Positions 22,467-37,400 of a DNA stretch of 64,000 nucleotides are shown one piece after another. Both the position numbers and the translations under genes were made by a program. Within the stretch, counting starts at the first letter, position 1; every line of letters begins with the position of its first letter. Location of the stretch: contig JAIVEN010000013.1 of NCBI GenBank assembly GCA_026686845.1, positions 764,001-828,000 on the forward strand, in the 5' to 3' direction. Origin of the DNA: Adenanthera pavonina (lineage: Eukaryota > Streptophyta > Magnoliopsida > Fabales > Fabaceae). A model generated the notes under the pieces. The model was not told the origin of the DNA. It did not search any database and saw only the letters and a program-made list of their open reading frames with translations.

Positions 22467-25400
22467 TTATACTTGATACTTTGAAAGTGCTTCTTTTACT
22501 GCGGGCTCCAAACCAGACATGCACTGGTCCCACGCTCCATTGCCTAGCATCTACCATACAAGATGGACATAGGTTCACATCATCCAGATAATCGGGAATC
22601 ATTAAGAATAAGCATTGTTAAACAGCAATTTTATACTATAAAGAACCCATTGAAAGTGATACCCTCCAGTTTTCCAATTCGTAACAACAAATTGCAGCTA
22701 TAAGCTAAACGGAGTAATTTCTCAAGTAAAATATGTCCCTGGTAGAGAAGCAATATTTACCTGCTTATACCCTTGAAAGACCTGGCCGACTTCAATGTGT
22801 AAATCTTCACTCCCTATTTCCTATAGACACAAGTAAAGTAACTTTTATTAAAGAAACATCAAAGCACTGATTTTAAGATGATGGTCAAGGTGTACGTACA
22901 TGCCAACTTGCAATAGCTTTGCACATATAAACAAACGAACTTAGAGCTCCAGAAGGATTGGTTCTGACCTGAAAACAAGTGAAACGAAACAATTACATAA
23001 GCAACCTATACATGACATTTTACAAGGTAAAAAGGTGCATACCATAGCACATAGGCCTCTAAAAGCATCCTCTTTCTCTATATCATCGCGTATTCTGCCA
23101 CAAATCATGTAAGAGAAATCAATATCCTTGGCAAGGCAATTGAAAACATCTAAGGTCATCCTTAATTCATAAAGTGAAGACATGCTAACAGAAAGATTAT
23201 CCTCATCAATATGTCCCCGCAAGTGAGTTTCAAATATATATAAGGCTAGGCCCCGGGTCAGTGGTCTACAGAGCAGAACCACAGCTGTAGCATTCCAAGT
23301 TTCAGTTAGTGTGCTGTAGTGGTGAGCACTACATGTGCAAGATCCTATGAAGTAATGAATACTATGAAGCATCGCACACCCCACATCTCTCAGTCTCACT
23401 ATATGAAAGGATGCCTATTTCCAACTCATCAAGGCTCACCCTTTTCTATTTGAAAGGCTCACCCCTTTCTATTTGATTGGCTCATCAGAACCTCAGCATT
23501 CCCAGCTCCTGAAGTTCCCTCATTTCAGCTTTTTCATTAAGTTCGTTCTTTAGCCCATTCTCTCCCTCCCCATTCTTGGCTCTTGAGTTCACTATTTTAA
23601 ATACATGTTGCATGCTAGAGTTTAATTCCAATTCCGATTCCTGCCTCTAGGGGAAAAAAGACTACAAGATAAGCTTGCAAAGATGATGATAAGAGATAAC
23701 TATAAGATCCTAGACAATAATGTACTCTGAGACTCCTAGATAATAATAACAAATTCCTAATCCTTTAGGAGCTCCATTTTGATAGGTTTCTCTACAGAAG
23801 GAAAGAAGAAATGAGCCACAGACTTCAAACAATAATTGGCACGAATTGTGTACCAAACATTTGTCATGTATTATAGATTGCCAAAGCATCTTTGAATCCC
23901 CAAAGATAATTTTTGTTGAAAAGAAAACAAGAAAACAGGAGCGATTTGTTAGGTGCAAATTGGCGCAAGATAAACAAAATAACAAAAAGGACAATAGATA
24001 TTTTCACCAAAAAAGGGGACAATAGATATTCAGTTGAATGTGTAATAGTCGTTAACTTACAATGACAAAGCTGTGCACCAAGATTGCATGAAATGCTCCA
24101 TATGTGGTGATAGCAGCTCTGGGCAGACCCACGCAAGCCTTCCCAGCGTTATTGCACTGTTTTCTACAAGTGACTTATGGAGTCCCTGCTGAAATGCTAG
24201 ACAATCAGAAATAAAACATGATGAAATTATAATTTAAGAAAGTGATGAGACAGTAACCTCTTCATGCTGAAGAATCGGGAGCAAGCATGAAATAATTGTC
24301 AAAACATAGGGAGATATTTCTTGACGAACCTGAAATTCATATTCATAGTAACATAATATTGATACCGCATAGTTCAATCTTGCAGTTATTTTCTCTTGAC
24401 ATTGATATGTCAGGAAAAAGAATAACAAACTCATTAAATAAACAAGGGAAAACAAAACTTAAGAATTTAGATAAATATATAAACATTGAACCATTCTAGC
24501 AATGCTTAAGATGACAGCCAGAGACTGGTTGACTAGGCTTACTTGGTCATTTCAAATGCTAAGCTGCAAGCCCGTGTTTAATGAATCAACTCTAAAGTTA
24601 GGATGCAAAGCAAAATGGAATATGCAAGGACATCCACAAGACTCAAAACTAAATAATGCTCTGTTTCCTCTCACAAATCAGGGAGATGATATCAAGTAAC
24701 TTGCTCTTTAGATATGATGCTCAAGTATCACACAGAAACCTTAAATGAATGAAATTCCAAATAAAAAAAAAACTATAAATCTGTAAGGGGTGAAAAATGC
24801 ATCTACTCTATTTATTGAAAACTTGATCAAAATAATCTTCACCATCTATAATAGGAAAATTTAATAAATAAAATGACAATAGTCCCCAGAATAAAAATTG
24901 CATAAATTAGTATTGGAAGGGGAATAAGAAGACAGAAAAGCAGGAGGAGGAAGGGAAAGCCAATAGCTAAGGTAGACAATATTCATAAAAAGCAGGTTGA
25001 AGAAACCTATATTCAAGACCACTTAATATTCAAGATAACCAGTTTTTTTGTTTTTTGGCCAGCAACCAGGTTTAAATCTAGTGCAATCCATCTGTTGGAG
25101 ATAATAATAAAAACCACTCCTAGGCCTCTACCTATCTGATTAAACTTTTGAGATAAAATGGTCCTTCACAAAGTATCAACCCGTACAACCAGTAAAGACT
25201 TAATCCCTGTCATCCCACTGTTCCATTTAATTTAATTTCAGAAATATCAGAGTACAAGCTTTGTCCACACTTCAATTTGAAGGAGTTTTCGTGTGATGGG
25301 ATGTGTTAGAAGGAATAAAACAATTTTGACATCGTCTTAAGCATATAAAGGTCAGAGATGCAAACTCATATTTTATTGTTGCTTACCACTGTATTTGAAA

Positions 25401-28400
25401 CTAACATAGTGAAGAAGTATATTGAGGGAATAATGGGAGAGTTCACCAAAACCTCACCCACGTTCTATTATTAATGCTAGCCAGGGTTTACACTTAATCA
25501 AAGATTATCCAAGATATGTGGGATCTCGGATATTATTAGGTAGAAAAAGATAAGACTATACTAATCCTAACTAATTATATCATAACAGAACAATAAATAA
25601 ATGAATAAATATTATATGTAGCAACACTCCCCCTCAAGTGGGTGAATGAATATTCAGTATTCCCAGCTTGCTTTTGAAGTCTTCATATGTAATTCTAGGC
25701 AAGGCCATTGTGAGGATATTTGCCACTTGACTCTTTGAAGGAACGTGATCAAGACTGATCAGTTTTGTGTCAATCTTCTTGATAAAGTGTCTATTCAACT
25801 CTATATGTTTTGTATGATCATGATGGACCGGGTTGTTCACTATACTGATAGTTGCCAAATTGTCACGGTAAACTTTCACAGGAGTTTGTATAAGGAAATT
25901 TACTTCAGATAGTACTCGGTTCAGCCACAGTCCCTCACAAATTCCATTAGCTCAGGCTTGATATTCTGATTCTGCACTACTTCTAGCAATAATTGACTGT
26001 TTCTTGCTTCTCCAAGTAACCAAGTTTCCCCATACATAAGTACAATAACCTAAAGTTGACCTCGTATCTACAACTAACCTTGTCCAATTTGCATCTTAAT
26101 AAATAATCACATCTCAAGAAGAATTGATGCAGAAAGAATAATTAAATATTAAGATTTAAATAATTATTAGATTATTTAGATTTAATTTATTTTGAATTTA
26201 TTTTATTTGTTAGGATTTGCTTATTTTGTTTAGATTTATCTTTATCTTATATTTTAGGATATAGTTTAGTTTATTATTTATCTTTCGTTTAGATTTAAAT
26301 TATTTTATCTTTTTAGGATCCTAATTAGATTAAGATTTGAGACTTTATAAATAAGCCCAAGGACTCCTCATTGTGGATCATATTTTTTCCTATTGATTGA
26401 ATATTATTGAGATTTGTTCAGTGAATTTCCTCTTCTTTTAAACTTTCTACTCTTCTCATCTATCTTCTTCCTTTCCCTTACCCTATCCTACATCAAGAAT
26501 TCTTCTTGAAATGAATGCCATGCCCAGGTGTCATCTTCAAGTATCACAGGACTCTACACACAGCCCTCATATGATTCTCTGTAGGTTTGTTCATGAATTG
26601 ACTTAACACATTTATAGGAAAACATATGTCTGCCGAATATGAGATAAGTAAATTAGCTTTCCAACCAGCGTTTGATATCTTCCAGTGTCCATGAGAGTAC
26701 TTTCTTTCATCAACTCATCCTTATAAGTAGCCTCCATAGGAGTATCTACTGGTTTGCACCCAAGCATTCATGTTTCATTTAACAAATCCAAGGTATATTT
26801 CCTTTGAGAAATAACAATCCCATGTTTTGACCTTGTTACTTCCATTCCGAGAAAGTATTTCAATTCTCCTAGGATTTTGATTTCAAATTCTTTTGCCAGT
26901 GCACATTTTAATTGTTCCATCTCAGCTTTGTCATACCCTGTTACTACAATGTCATCCACATATACTATGAGTATTGTTATACAACTAGATTGAGACGTCT
27001 TAGTGAACAGGGTATGATCTGCTTGACCCTGAATATACCCATATCCTTTTAATACAGTAGCAAACCTATCAAACCATGCCTTAGGTGATTGTTTTAGGCC
27101 ATACAAAGATTTGTCAAGTTTGCATGCCTAATTCTTGCCTATAAACACTCCTGGAGGTGCATCCATGTAAACCTCTTCTGTCAACTCTCCATTTAGAAAG
27201 ACATTCTTCACATCAAATTGATGTAAAGGCCAATCCAAATTTGCTGCAATAGACAACAACACTTTGATTGTATTTAGTTTGGCTACTAGTGCAAATGTCT
27301 CTTGGTAATCAATTCCTTAGGTTTGATTTAAACCTTTAGCCACCAATCGAGCCTTATGTCTGTTTATACTACCATCTGCATTATATTTGATGTTGAATAT
27401 CCATTTGCAGTCAACTACCTTCCTTCCCTTAGGAAGCTCAACAACATTCCATGTACCAATTTTCTTAAGAGCACCCAATTCATCTTTTATTTTTCCTCCA
27501 TTCTGGCCTAGACAATGCTTCATTTATATTCTGAGGAATATTCTCATTTGACAGATTAGTGATAAAGCACTTATATTTTGAAGACAATCTATCATAAGAA
27601 ATAAAATTGTTAATTGGATAGAGAGTACATTTCCTTACCCCTTTCCTCAGAGCAATTGGAAGGTCATTTATCTCTTCAACTTGTGGCTCATTCTGTATCT
27701 GATTCACGGTGATGGAATTTGGAGCAGGATCTGGGCAATGCATCATAGGAGCTGGAGTTGTAACGGGCTCATTTCTCTTCTTCTTTCTAACATAGGTCTT
27801 CCACATTCGGACCATCATCTTCATTTCTCGGTTCTATGTGATTTTGAAGGGATTGAGATGATTCTTTTGGACCTGTAGCTTTTCCAGATGCACTTCCAGC
27901 TGCTGTATCTGGAGTTGTATCAGAGTTGATTGCAGAACCAGTAGGCAAAATTGAACCAGAAGAATTTTCAGCTGTTGAACCAGAAGAACTTTCATCTATT
28001 ATCCCGATTTCTATTAAATTCTAACTCTGTTCAGACTGTTCAGATCCAGTACTAACCTCATAAAACTCCCATTCATTCATATTCTCCCCCTGAATGGGAG
28101 GTTTAGGATAAAAATAAGTTTTTTCGAAAAATGACACATCTATAGTAACAAATGTGCATTTAGTGCTGGGGCAATAACACTTATAGCCCTTTTTATTACT
28201 GCCATATCCAAGAAAAATGCACTTTACTGCCTGTTTGTCTAATTTATCACCTCGGTACTGGTGAACAAATGCAGTACATCCAAAAATTTTGTATGGAAGA
28301 GTATGAAAAAAAGTGGAATTTTCAGGGAAGGCATGTAAAAGGTTATATGGGATCTGGAAGCTCAACACGAGATGGCATGCAATTAACAAGTGGCTGTTAA

Positions 28401-31400
28401 TACAGCATCCCCCCAATAAAACTTAGGTACATTAGAGCCTATAAGTAGTGATATGGCTGTATTAATCAAATGTCTATTTTTCTATTCTGCAACTCCGTTT
28501 TGTTGAGAAGTATTTACACATGAACTTTAATGTATTACCCCTTTTTTAGCCAGAAAGTGATTCATAGAAGAATTAAACAATTCAGTTCCATTGTCAATCC
28601 TCAAAATCTTGATAGATGTTTGAAATTGAGTTTGAATCAAATTCCAAAAATTCTTAAAAAATTGACAAGCTTCAGATTTCTCCTTGAAAAGATAAGTCCA
28701 TGAGATTCGTGTGTGATCATCCACAAATATAATAAACCATCGATAGCCAAAAACACCTTAGCATCTAGCTGGACTCCATACATCACTATAGATTAATGAA
28801 AAAGGCTTAGATGGAACACAAGGCTAAAGAGGATAAGTAGACCTTTTATGTTTTGAAAATTGCCAAACTTCACAATTAAATACTGAATTCTTTTTATTAA
28901 AAAGGCTAGGATACATCTTTTTCATATAACTGAAATTAGGATGTCCTAATCCACAATGCCATAGCATCAAATCACTCACAACTAATAGTGCTACTTTATT
29001 CTTCATGTCATCTTTATTCTGAAAACTTCCAGCAACCATATAAAGCCCATCTTTCTTCTCAGCAATGCCAATCATCCCCCATGTCTCCAAGTCCTGTATC
29101 CAACAATGATAATGGGTAAATATAATCATCCAATCAAAGTCTTTTAAGTAACTTTTTCATAGAAATAAGATTATAAGTTAACCTCGGGACATATAAAACA
29201 TCCTTTAACCACTTTATCCAAAATTACAGCAGTCCCAATTCCTTCCACCTTTGACTGTGTGCCATCAGCTACACTCACAAATTGCTCATTACAGCACTGC
29301 TTCACATTATTAACACTGTAAATTACCTGTCATGTGTTCATTTGCACCAGAATCTATAATCCAGACATTACCTTCGATAGTTTTAGCGGCAAGAGCTGTA
29401 CCATTAGTACTTGCAACCAAACTTGTACCACCTTCCTTTGAAGAACTCAGATTGCGAAACAATTTTTGAAGAAGTGCTAGCTGCTTAGCAATAAAGGGTT
29501 GTTTTTCTTGATTTTGCACTACATTTGTTGTTCCAATCTACTTCTTTATTTGTGGTGGCTTCCCATGCAACTTCCAGCAAACATCTTTGGTGTGACCAGG
29601 TTTGTTACAATGTTCACAAACTGGCTACCACCCTTTCGTTGTCTTGAATCATGACTAGCACCTCCTCTGACAACTAATGCCACATTTTCAGAATTCTAAA
29701 GTTGATTTTGATTACTAATCAACAGCTTCCTCTTGCTCTCTTCTTCTTTCACAATGAAGAAGACTTCTTTCAAGGTGGGTAATTTTTCAAAACCTATAAT
29801 TCTACTTTTGCGATCATCGAAGCTTGGATTGAGGCCTAAGAGAAACTTCTAGATCCTTTTCTCTTCCTTGTGTAGTTGGTGCTTCTCAGCATCACTTGCA
29901 CACAACCATGATTGATCTTCGTACATATCTAATTGCAGCCAGTGTCTCATTAACTTGTTATAATAGTCTATAACAATCATAGAACCTTGACGGTAGTCAT
30001 GAAGAAATGCCTCAATATGAAGAATAGCAAGCACAATTTTTCTGAGAGGAGTAGGTCTCCCCTGCAGCTGTCCAGACTTCATGTGCTGATTGATATAGCA
30101 CAAAATTAATGCCAATATCTGAATTCATTGAGTTGATCAACCACGCCTACACCATGCTGTTCTCTTTGTCCCATTCTTGGAACTTTGGATCGTTTGGCTT
30201 AGGTCGTTTGGCTGCTCCAGAAAGGTACTTATATTTTCCTTTGCTGGTGACAAATAGCTTCACACTTAAGCTCCACTATAAGTAATTTTGCCCATTCAAC
30301 CGATGTGCAGTGATTGACACCGGCCCTGCTTCTCCTGTGTTTGGCGCTTGAGAACTAACAACTAAAGCCCACAATGGATTTTGAGAAGTATCCAAGGAGA
30401 AGCCATTGCTCTCGAGGCCCTCTATGGTTGTTAGAACAGCGCCGATTTTGACCATTATTGATCAGGATCCCACCGCTCTGATACCATGAAGACGTATATT
30501 GAGGGAATAATGGGAGCGTTCACTGAAACCTCACCCATGTTCTGTTATTAATACTAGCAAGGGTTTACACTTAACCAAAGATTATCCAAGATATGTAGGA
30601 TCTCAGATATTATTAGGTAGAAAAAGATAAGACTTTACTAATCCTAACTAATTATATCATAACAGAACAATAAATAAATAACAATAAATGAATGAATAAA
30701 TATTATCTATAGCAACACATAGTATCCATCTAGGTCTTGATTATCACAATTTAGCACCTTATCATCTTCACTCATTTATCTTCTCCATCACAAGCTCTTT
30801 AAGAAAGAACACTTCAGTAATGACCAAGAACATTAACAGTTATTTATTTCTTTGCTTTTTTCTTTTGTTTTTCCTTTTTATAATTTATAGAAGACAGAGA
30901 CATAAAAAGTGGTTAAACCAGTGAGATAATTAGCAGTAGATTTACACAAGATACATGTAAAACATATTTGAACCCTGAGTCCAGCAATGCCAAGCAGATT
31001 CCCGTTGCCATAGAGTTCTATCTAGTTTGACCAGAAAGCAGAATTTAGCATTAACTCACCTTAACTGCTAATTCTCCAATAGCCCAACATGCGTTATTTG
31101 CTACTGAGATAGCCTCCTTCATCTTAGAAGTTTCCTGTAAGCATGCATCTTGTATCAACAAAATGGTTACATAAACATAATACTATGGCTAAAACTGCTA
31201 CCTAGGACACACATACCAGTTGCTTGGTTGCAGCCTCAATGAACTTAGACAAATGAGGGTGCAAATGAATTGAGCACACCTTGTCAAATTATAAAAAGGA
31301 AGTTAGAATACCTTCAAACAGAATATAGAATACCCAACCTGCCCCCATCCAAAAACACAAGTTTCATTTGATTGACTCAACCATCTGTCATAGAGTAAGA

Positions 31401-34400
31401 ATTAAAGTCCATGAATTGAAGGGGCTAGACGAGTGAGAATTCCTCAAGCATGAAATAGGTGCATAGGCACTCAGCTTACTCTCGCAAGGTCTCCAAGTAA
31501 TGCAAAAGCACTTTGTTGAACATCAGAAGCATCATCCACACAACAATGCAGAAGAAGGTCCTTCAAAGAACTTTGTGAGACCTGTGGAATATATATGCAG
31601 GTAACATCAAGCAAGCATGCAAATGCTGGTTCAAATATTCACGAGGTTTTATTTTTATGATACAAATGAAAATAGCATCCAAGAAGAAAATGGTATTCAA
31701 TAACAGAAATGCATTATCTCATATCTTGAAAATAAAATTTTGGAGGAGTACCAAACTCTCTATTCCGATGCCAAGTCCCTCTGCTAGTCCAGAAAGCAGA
31801 TCAAGAGAGCATACAATAAACTCCTTGTCATACTGAACCCCAGCTTTAACAGGATCAACCTGAAATCAATACCCACATGTGCACAAATGCGCAGTTAGCT
31901 TATTCAAATACAAAATAAAATCTCAAGCTCAGTTCCTATTGTTAACACAATAGTAGATCAGAAAATTCATAAAGCAAGCAGCAACTCAGAAGGTAAAGTA
32001 AATGAAATTTCTGGTTTCACATATGAATATTTCTGTTAAGGATTAGGATGAGTAAAGGAGGAGGAAGAATTCCTTAGTAGAAATATGAATCAGAATTCCT
32101 CATAAAAAAAAGGAATCAGAATCCAATTCAACAATCCACAAAAGCCTGGAGAATCTCCATAAAACTGAAATTGACTTCACTAATGACAAGAAAAACCATA
32201 CAAGTTCTGTCAAAGACTACTTATCATCCTAGGTTCACAACTGACATGCAAACTTCTGCCCCATAAGACAATAATAACTAACTTTAAACTGATCTTATCC
32301 CTAACATGAACAAAAAAAAAACACATAATAAATAACACTCTAATATAAAATCAGAACCCTCAAGACAGTTTAAGTGAAGTTTTTCCCATTAACTTCCCCA
32401 TTAACCACCCTTTTACAAGACTGATCAAAACTTCATTCTGTCTCTAATGCTCTGCGACATTTCTTCTTTCTACTATAGGCCCTATTTGGTAGGAAGGAAT
32501 GAAGGTGAGGGAATGGGAATGGGTAAGGGAATGACCCATTCCATATATTTGGTGTGTGGGAAATCTTATACCTAGGAATGGATGATTCCCATGCATATGG
32601 CAAAGAGCAAACCTGCCAGGGGCGGGGGTGAGAATGAGCAGCTGAGCATGGGAATGAGTTTTATTCAGACAAAAATACCCCTGCTTAATCCTTTATTTTT
32701 AGGCCACCTTTTACCCCTCCATCTTTGACAGCATGCCTTCCTCAGTGATAATGGCAACGTCAACGGCAACAATGTGCCTTCCTTCATCTTCAATGAGGTG
32801 TACGAATCTCTGGCGACGAGAGGTCTGGCAGCATCAACACCACCTTCACTTGCAAGAGCTTCAATTGTTGACGGAGAAGAAGGAAGGAGGAGGAGCTTCA
32901 ACGTCTTCCCATGACTTGTACAGGAGCTTCAATCATCGGTGGAGAAGAAGAAAGGAGGAAGGAGCTTCGACAATCGGATTTATCTGGGTTTCGATCGATT
33001 GTCAGTTCCAGATCTGAAATTTTTTCGTTTTCTACAAATTTTCCAGATCTGAAACAGATGTCATTTTTTTTTTTCTTAAACTGGTGTCTATTGTTGTTGT
33101 TGAGAGATGTAATGAAGGAAGAAGTGTTAGCCGGCGAGGAAGATGATGATGGCGACAGTAGCCAGCGAGGAGGGAAGAAGAAAGGAGGAAGGAGGGGATT
33201 TTTTTTTTTTAATTCAAGGGCATTTGAGTCATTTTGTAATTTTTTGTATCTATCTTTTTTTGTTATTCCCATCAATTTTCCTAACATAACAAACATACAT
33301 TTAAAGCTCATTCCCATTTCTATTCCCATTCCCACTCTCATTCCCATTTCATCAAAATTCATTGTATGTACCAAATGGGACCTATAAGTCAGAGGAGTAC
33401 GTGGAATGCTATCAATTCCAAAATAAGCATAAGAATATATAAAATAATAAAATTAAAGGAAAACACAGAAATGCCCGTAGAAACAATAAGCTTTTAAAAG
33501 AATGCATAATATTCAGACATAGTCCTGACAGATTAAGTAAAAGATAAATATGTGCAATAATTGGACATTCTGGCATTGCTAAGCTGTTTATTTCACCACA
33601 AACTAGCTCTCCTGATAAACAATAAACATACAAGAGAACAACAGTAATCTGTAATTTGAAGTTCAAAATTGAGGCATGTCTGATACATCATCTCAGTATT
33701 AGTACTCTTGAGTCTGAACTACGTACCATTTCCCAATTCTGTGTCTTATGTGGAACATCATAATGATAGATTGAAGCATCACTTTTTCTATTATTGGATT
33801 TAAACCATGTGGATGGAAAAAATTATATTTTGAGAGCTACCTCCATTCGGGCTTAACAATGCCCAAATATGATCCACTAGCACCAAATACAAGATAATTG
33901 TACCCCAGAAGAAAAAAATCACTCTTCTCGATGGGTACCAAAACTGAAATAATTCATGGGATAATTTTATTAATATTATTCTGGAAATTAACTACTTCAC
34001 GAAGAGGAGAGCCAAAATAAATAGAGACCTGAGGGCAGAAAATTAGGCTCACAGGCCCCCTCTAGTAGAGAGAAAAAGGAAATAAAATAAGATGAGACGG
34101 TAAAAGAGGAAATTAAAGGGACAACGGCAAGAGAATAAATATGGAAAGAAAGTCCTGGAGAGCCATTAAGAATCATGGGGAGCCGTTGCAAGAAATATGA
34201 GGAACCATTGCTAAAATCTGGGGAACCCTTGAAATCAGGCATTAATAAGCTAATTTGGTCAGCTCTCTTGATCATGTCAGACCTGGAATTAATTCCTTAT
34301 CTGATTCCTTCAAATTAAATAGTCATTATCATCTTTACAATCATAATCCAATTCATATCACCTTAAAATCTTATGGGAACTTGGGTCATATGGGATGCCT

Positions 34401-37400
34401 AAATTCCACAAAGTAATACGGGATACTCTAAGATATTTAAATGTGTTGGTTCTGTCACTTCAATAGCTAGCTTTTGAGGGAGAGTTCTCCATCTCACTTG
34501 AGTACCCATTAATAAGTATGAAAGCTGGTTGTCAACAGTTCCAAAAAGGACTAGCCAGAGTTTTGATCAGTGGAGGGTTTTAACCAACATGGAAGTCGAG
34601 TAAAATGTCAACAAGTGTCATAAAATGGAGCAGCCAGGACTTTGACTTCTAAGGGTGCCAATTGATGGGGACTTAGATAGTAGTATGGGATGTCATCAAA
34701 TGAAATGTCACTAAGTCCCACATTGAGTAGCATGAAATGCTCAATAAGATGTTTAAATGGGTTGGTTATCTTACTTCAATAGCTACCTTTTGAGGAAAGG
34801 CTCCTCATACCATTGAGTACCCATCAAAATCTCGATAATATCAACAATAAGCAAGTAAATTACTTTGATTACCAACAAATGTAATATTTGGACTAAGCAG
34901 AAACACTGAAGTAGAACACGTGCAGCAGCAGCAATGAATTAAATAGAATTACAAGCAACAGGAAGTAGAATAAATCAAAATGTATAAATTAAGTTTTCTA
35001 ATAAGTTATAAAATGAAAAATTCATTTTAAAAATCAAATCAGTCAAAGCTGCCAGAACCTTTGCAAACTGTTGGGTCTGGATTATATTTATGCACCTCCT
35101 AAATACAGGTTCAGCAAATGGAGAGAATCCGGTACCCAATGCCTGAAACAGATAAAATATAAGAATTTTACACCAGGGCAAAGACAATGTAGTGTGGTAA
35201 CTATTAGAAGATATTAGAATATTTTAGGATATTATTCAAATTATATTTATTGATTCTTTTGTACTCTTATTTTTCATAGAATCAGCATAGAATTAGGGAT
35301 TATAATTCCAACATTTATTGTAAATATTCTGTATTTATTTTTTAACTCCTAGGGTAACCTGTATATATACCCGTGTACTCCTCAATTGTAAATCATCAAA
35401 GAATATTTTTTTTGCCACTATTCGTGTCATGATATTAGAATCAGGCTCTATGTCTTCTCTGATCATATTTTTCCTTCTGCCCTAATTTTTTGTCTGCGCA
35501 GTGTTCACAACACACTGTTCGCTGGTGCTACTGTTCACTGTGTTGGCATCACTGTTCACAGCGCGCACACTGTTCATGGGGCACTGTTTGCTGTTTGCTG
35601 TTCACGGTGTGACATCAAGCACTGTTCACTTTCGTGTGCACTGTTCACACGTCACTGTTTACTAGTTTGTGGCGTCACTGTTCACACTCAATCACTGACC
35701 GGCGCATTCCCGTTGACCGCTTCCATTCTTTTCTGCACCTGTTTCAATTATAAGTGAGTCATCTACTACCGATTCTAATGTTGAGTCTTCCACTGTCAGT
35801 AATCACATTGGCATCGGTGGTGTCTCTAGGGAGTTGCAAGTTGTTCCAATGGCTTATAGATTGAACAGGAAAAATTTTTTGAGTTGGTCTCAATTTGTTC
35901 ACACATTTCTGAAAGGACGTGGAACAGTAAGTCATCTATTGGGTACAGGTCCTAAGCCATTAGATCCAAAGTTTGATTCCTGGGATGAAGAAGACTCGCT
36001 GATTATGTCATGGCTGTGGCATTCCATGGATTCTGAAGTCAGTAAATCATGTTTGTTCCTGAGTTATGCTAAAGAGACTTGGGATTCTGTGCATCAGACC
36101 AATTCAAAAGTGAAAGATGCTGCTCAGATCTATGAGATTAAGATAAAAATCTCTTCTACTAAACAAGGAGATAAATCTATTAATGAGTATTCTATGCTAA
36201 TGAAAAGTTTGTGGCAGGAATTGGATCATTATCAATGTATTATGATGAAATGTACTGAAGATACTGTCATCCTGAAGCGCTTTATGGAGAAAGAAAGGAT
36301 ATTTGAATATCTTGCAGGATTGAATGCAGATTTTGATACTGTAAGAATTCAAATACTTGAGAGAAGAGTTACCTACTCTGAACGAAACTATTGCTATTGT
36401 CTTAGCAAAAGAAGGACATAGGAACGTGATGATGGAGTCCAAGACAATTGAAACTTCTGCTTTGGTATCAAAGTGTAGGGGTATTCACGGGCCGAGTCGG
36501 GCATCACCTCTGCCCGGTGTCCCGCTCGGAACACCCTCCGGACCAAGAAAATGGACCCGCAACCCAAACCGATGAAGGACCGGGCTAGATCGGGCTGGGA
36601 CTGAGTCAATACCGGGCCGGGTTTTGGCCCGGTATAAAAAATATTAAAAAATAAATAAATAACTAATTTAATTTTTTAATAAAAACATAACTAGTTTTAT
36701 TTAAAATATATTCTTATAGGAAATAATATTAGGTTAAAAAGTAACATTTATCAAAATTATAAATACTCAACAATTACACATTATTTATTTTATATAACAT
36801 TAAGTTATGAAATAAATTTAAAATTTGAAATAAAATTAAAAATTGGAATAATAAAATGTATCTATTATAATTATAAAATTAATTTATTACATGAGGCATA
36901 TGAAGGAAAAACAATTATATAAAATTATTTAATATTTTTAACAAATAAAGGAATATAGGAAAATTGAAAAACTATATATATATACCGGGCCGGGCTGGGA
37001 CGATCATGTCGCTTGCCCGAGGCCCGGCCTGGCCCGAGCATCTTTTTGGCCTGATCCTCCTCCATTTTGCAATTTTCTCTTTTTGGCTCGGCCCGGCCCG
37101 AAATGACCGGGTCACTTCAAGTCGACCGGGCCTCCGGGCCCATTAAACAACCCTATCAAAGAGTACTAATCAAGCTCCTCAACCAAAGCATTCTAACAAC
37201 TCCCTATGGTGTACTTATTGCAACAAACCTCGTCACACCAAGGATAGATGTTAAAAGCTTCATGGTAAACCTCCGAATATGAAGAAGGGACAAGGGCAAG
37301 CTCATGTAGCAATGGAAGTTTCAAGTGGAGAGGAAAGCTTCAGCCATCCTGATCTTAAGGATGAGATTGGAAAATTAAGGAGTTTACTGGAATTACTGGA

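Larger units (their letters stand above)
24330..31059 (-). other. TRN1 intron 23, enlarged by a copia element
   Basis: This 6.7-kb intron separates coding exons 23 and 24. The copia element at 25410-30717 accounts for about 5.3 kb of it; the remaining 1.4 kb is AT-rich with no gene. The element lies in the same orientation as TRN1, so its LTR polyadenylation signals face the host transcript. Confidence 0.9.

Noticed and set aside
23041..23400. 152-codon minus-strand frame around TRN1 exon 26
   Set aside because: Only the 52-nt exon in its middle is coding; the rest is intron read-through.
32911..33387. 158-codon frames on both strands inside the intron-19 MITE
   Set aside because: They run into the inverted repeats and consist of low-complexity Glu/Lys or Pro/Phe/Ser stretches; not a transposase.
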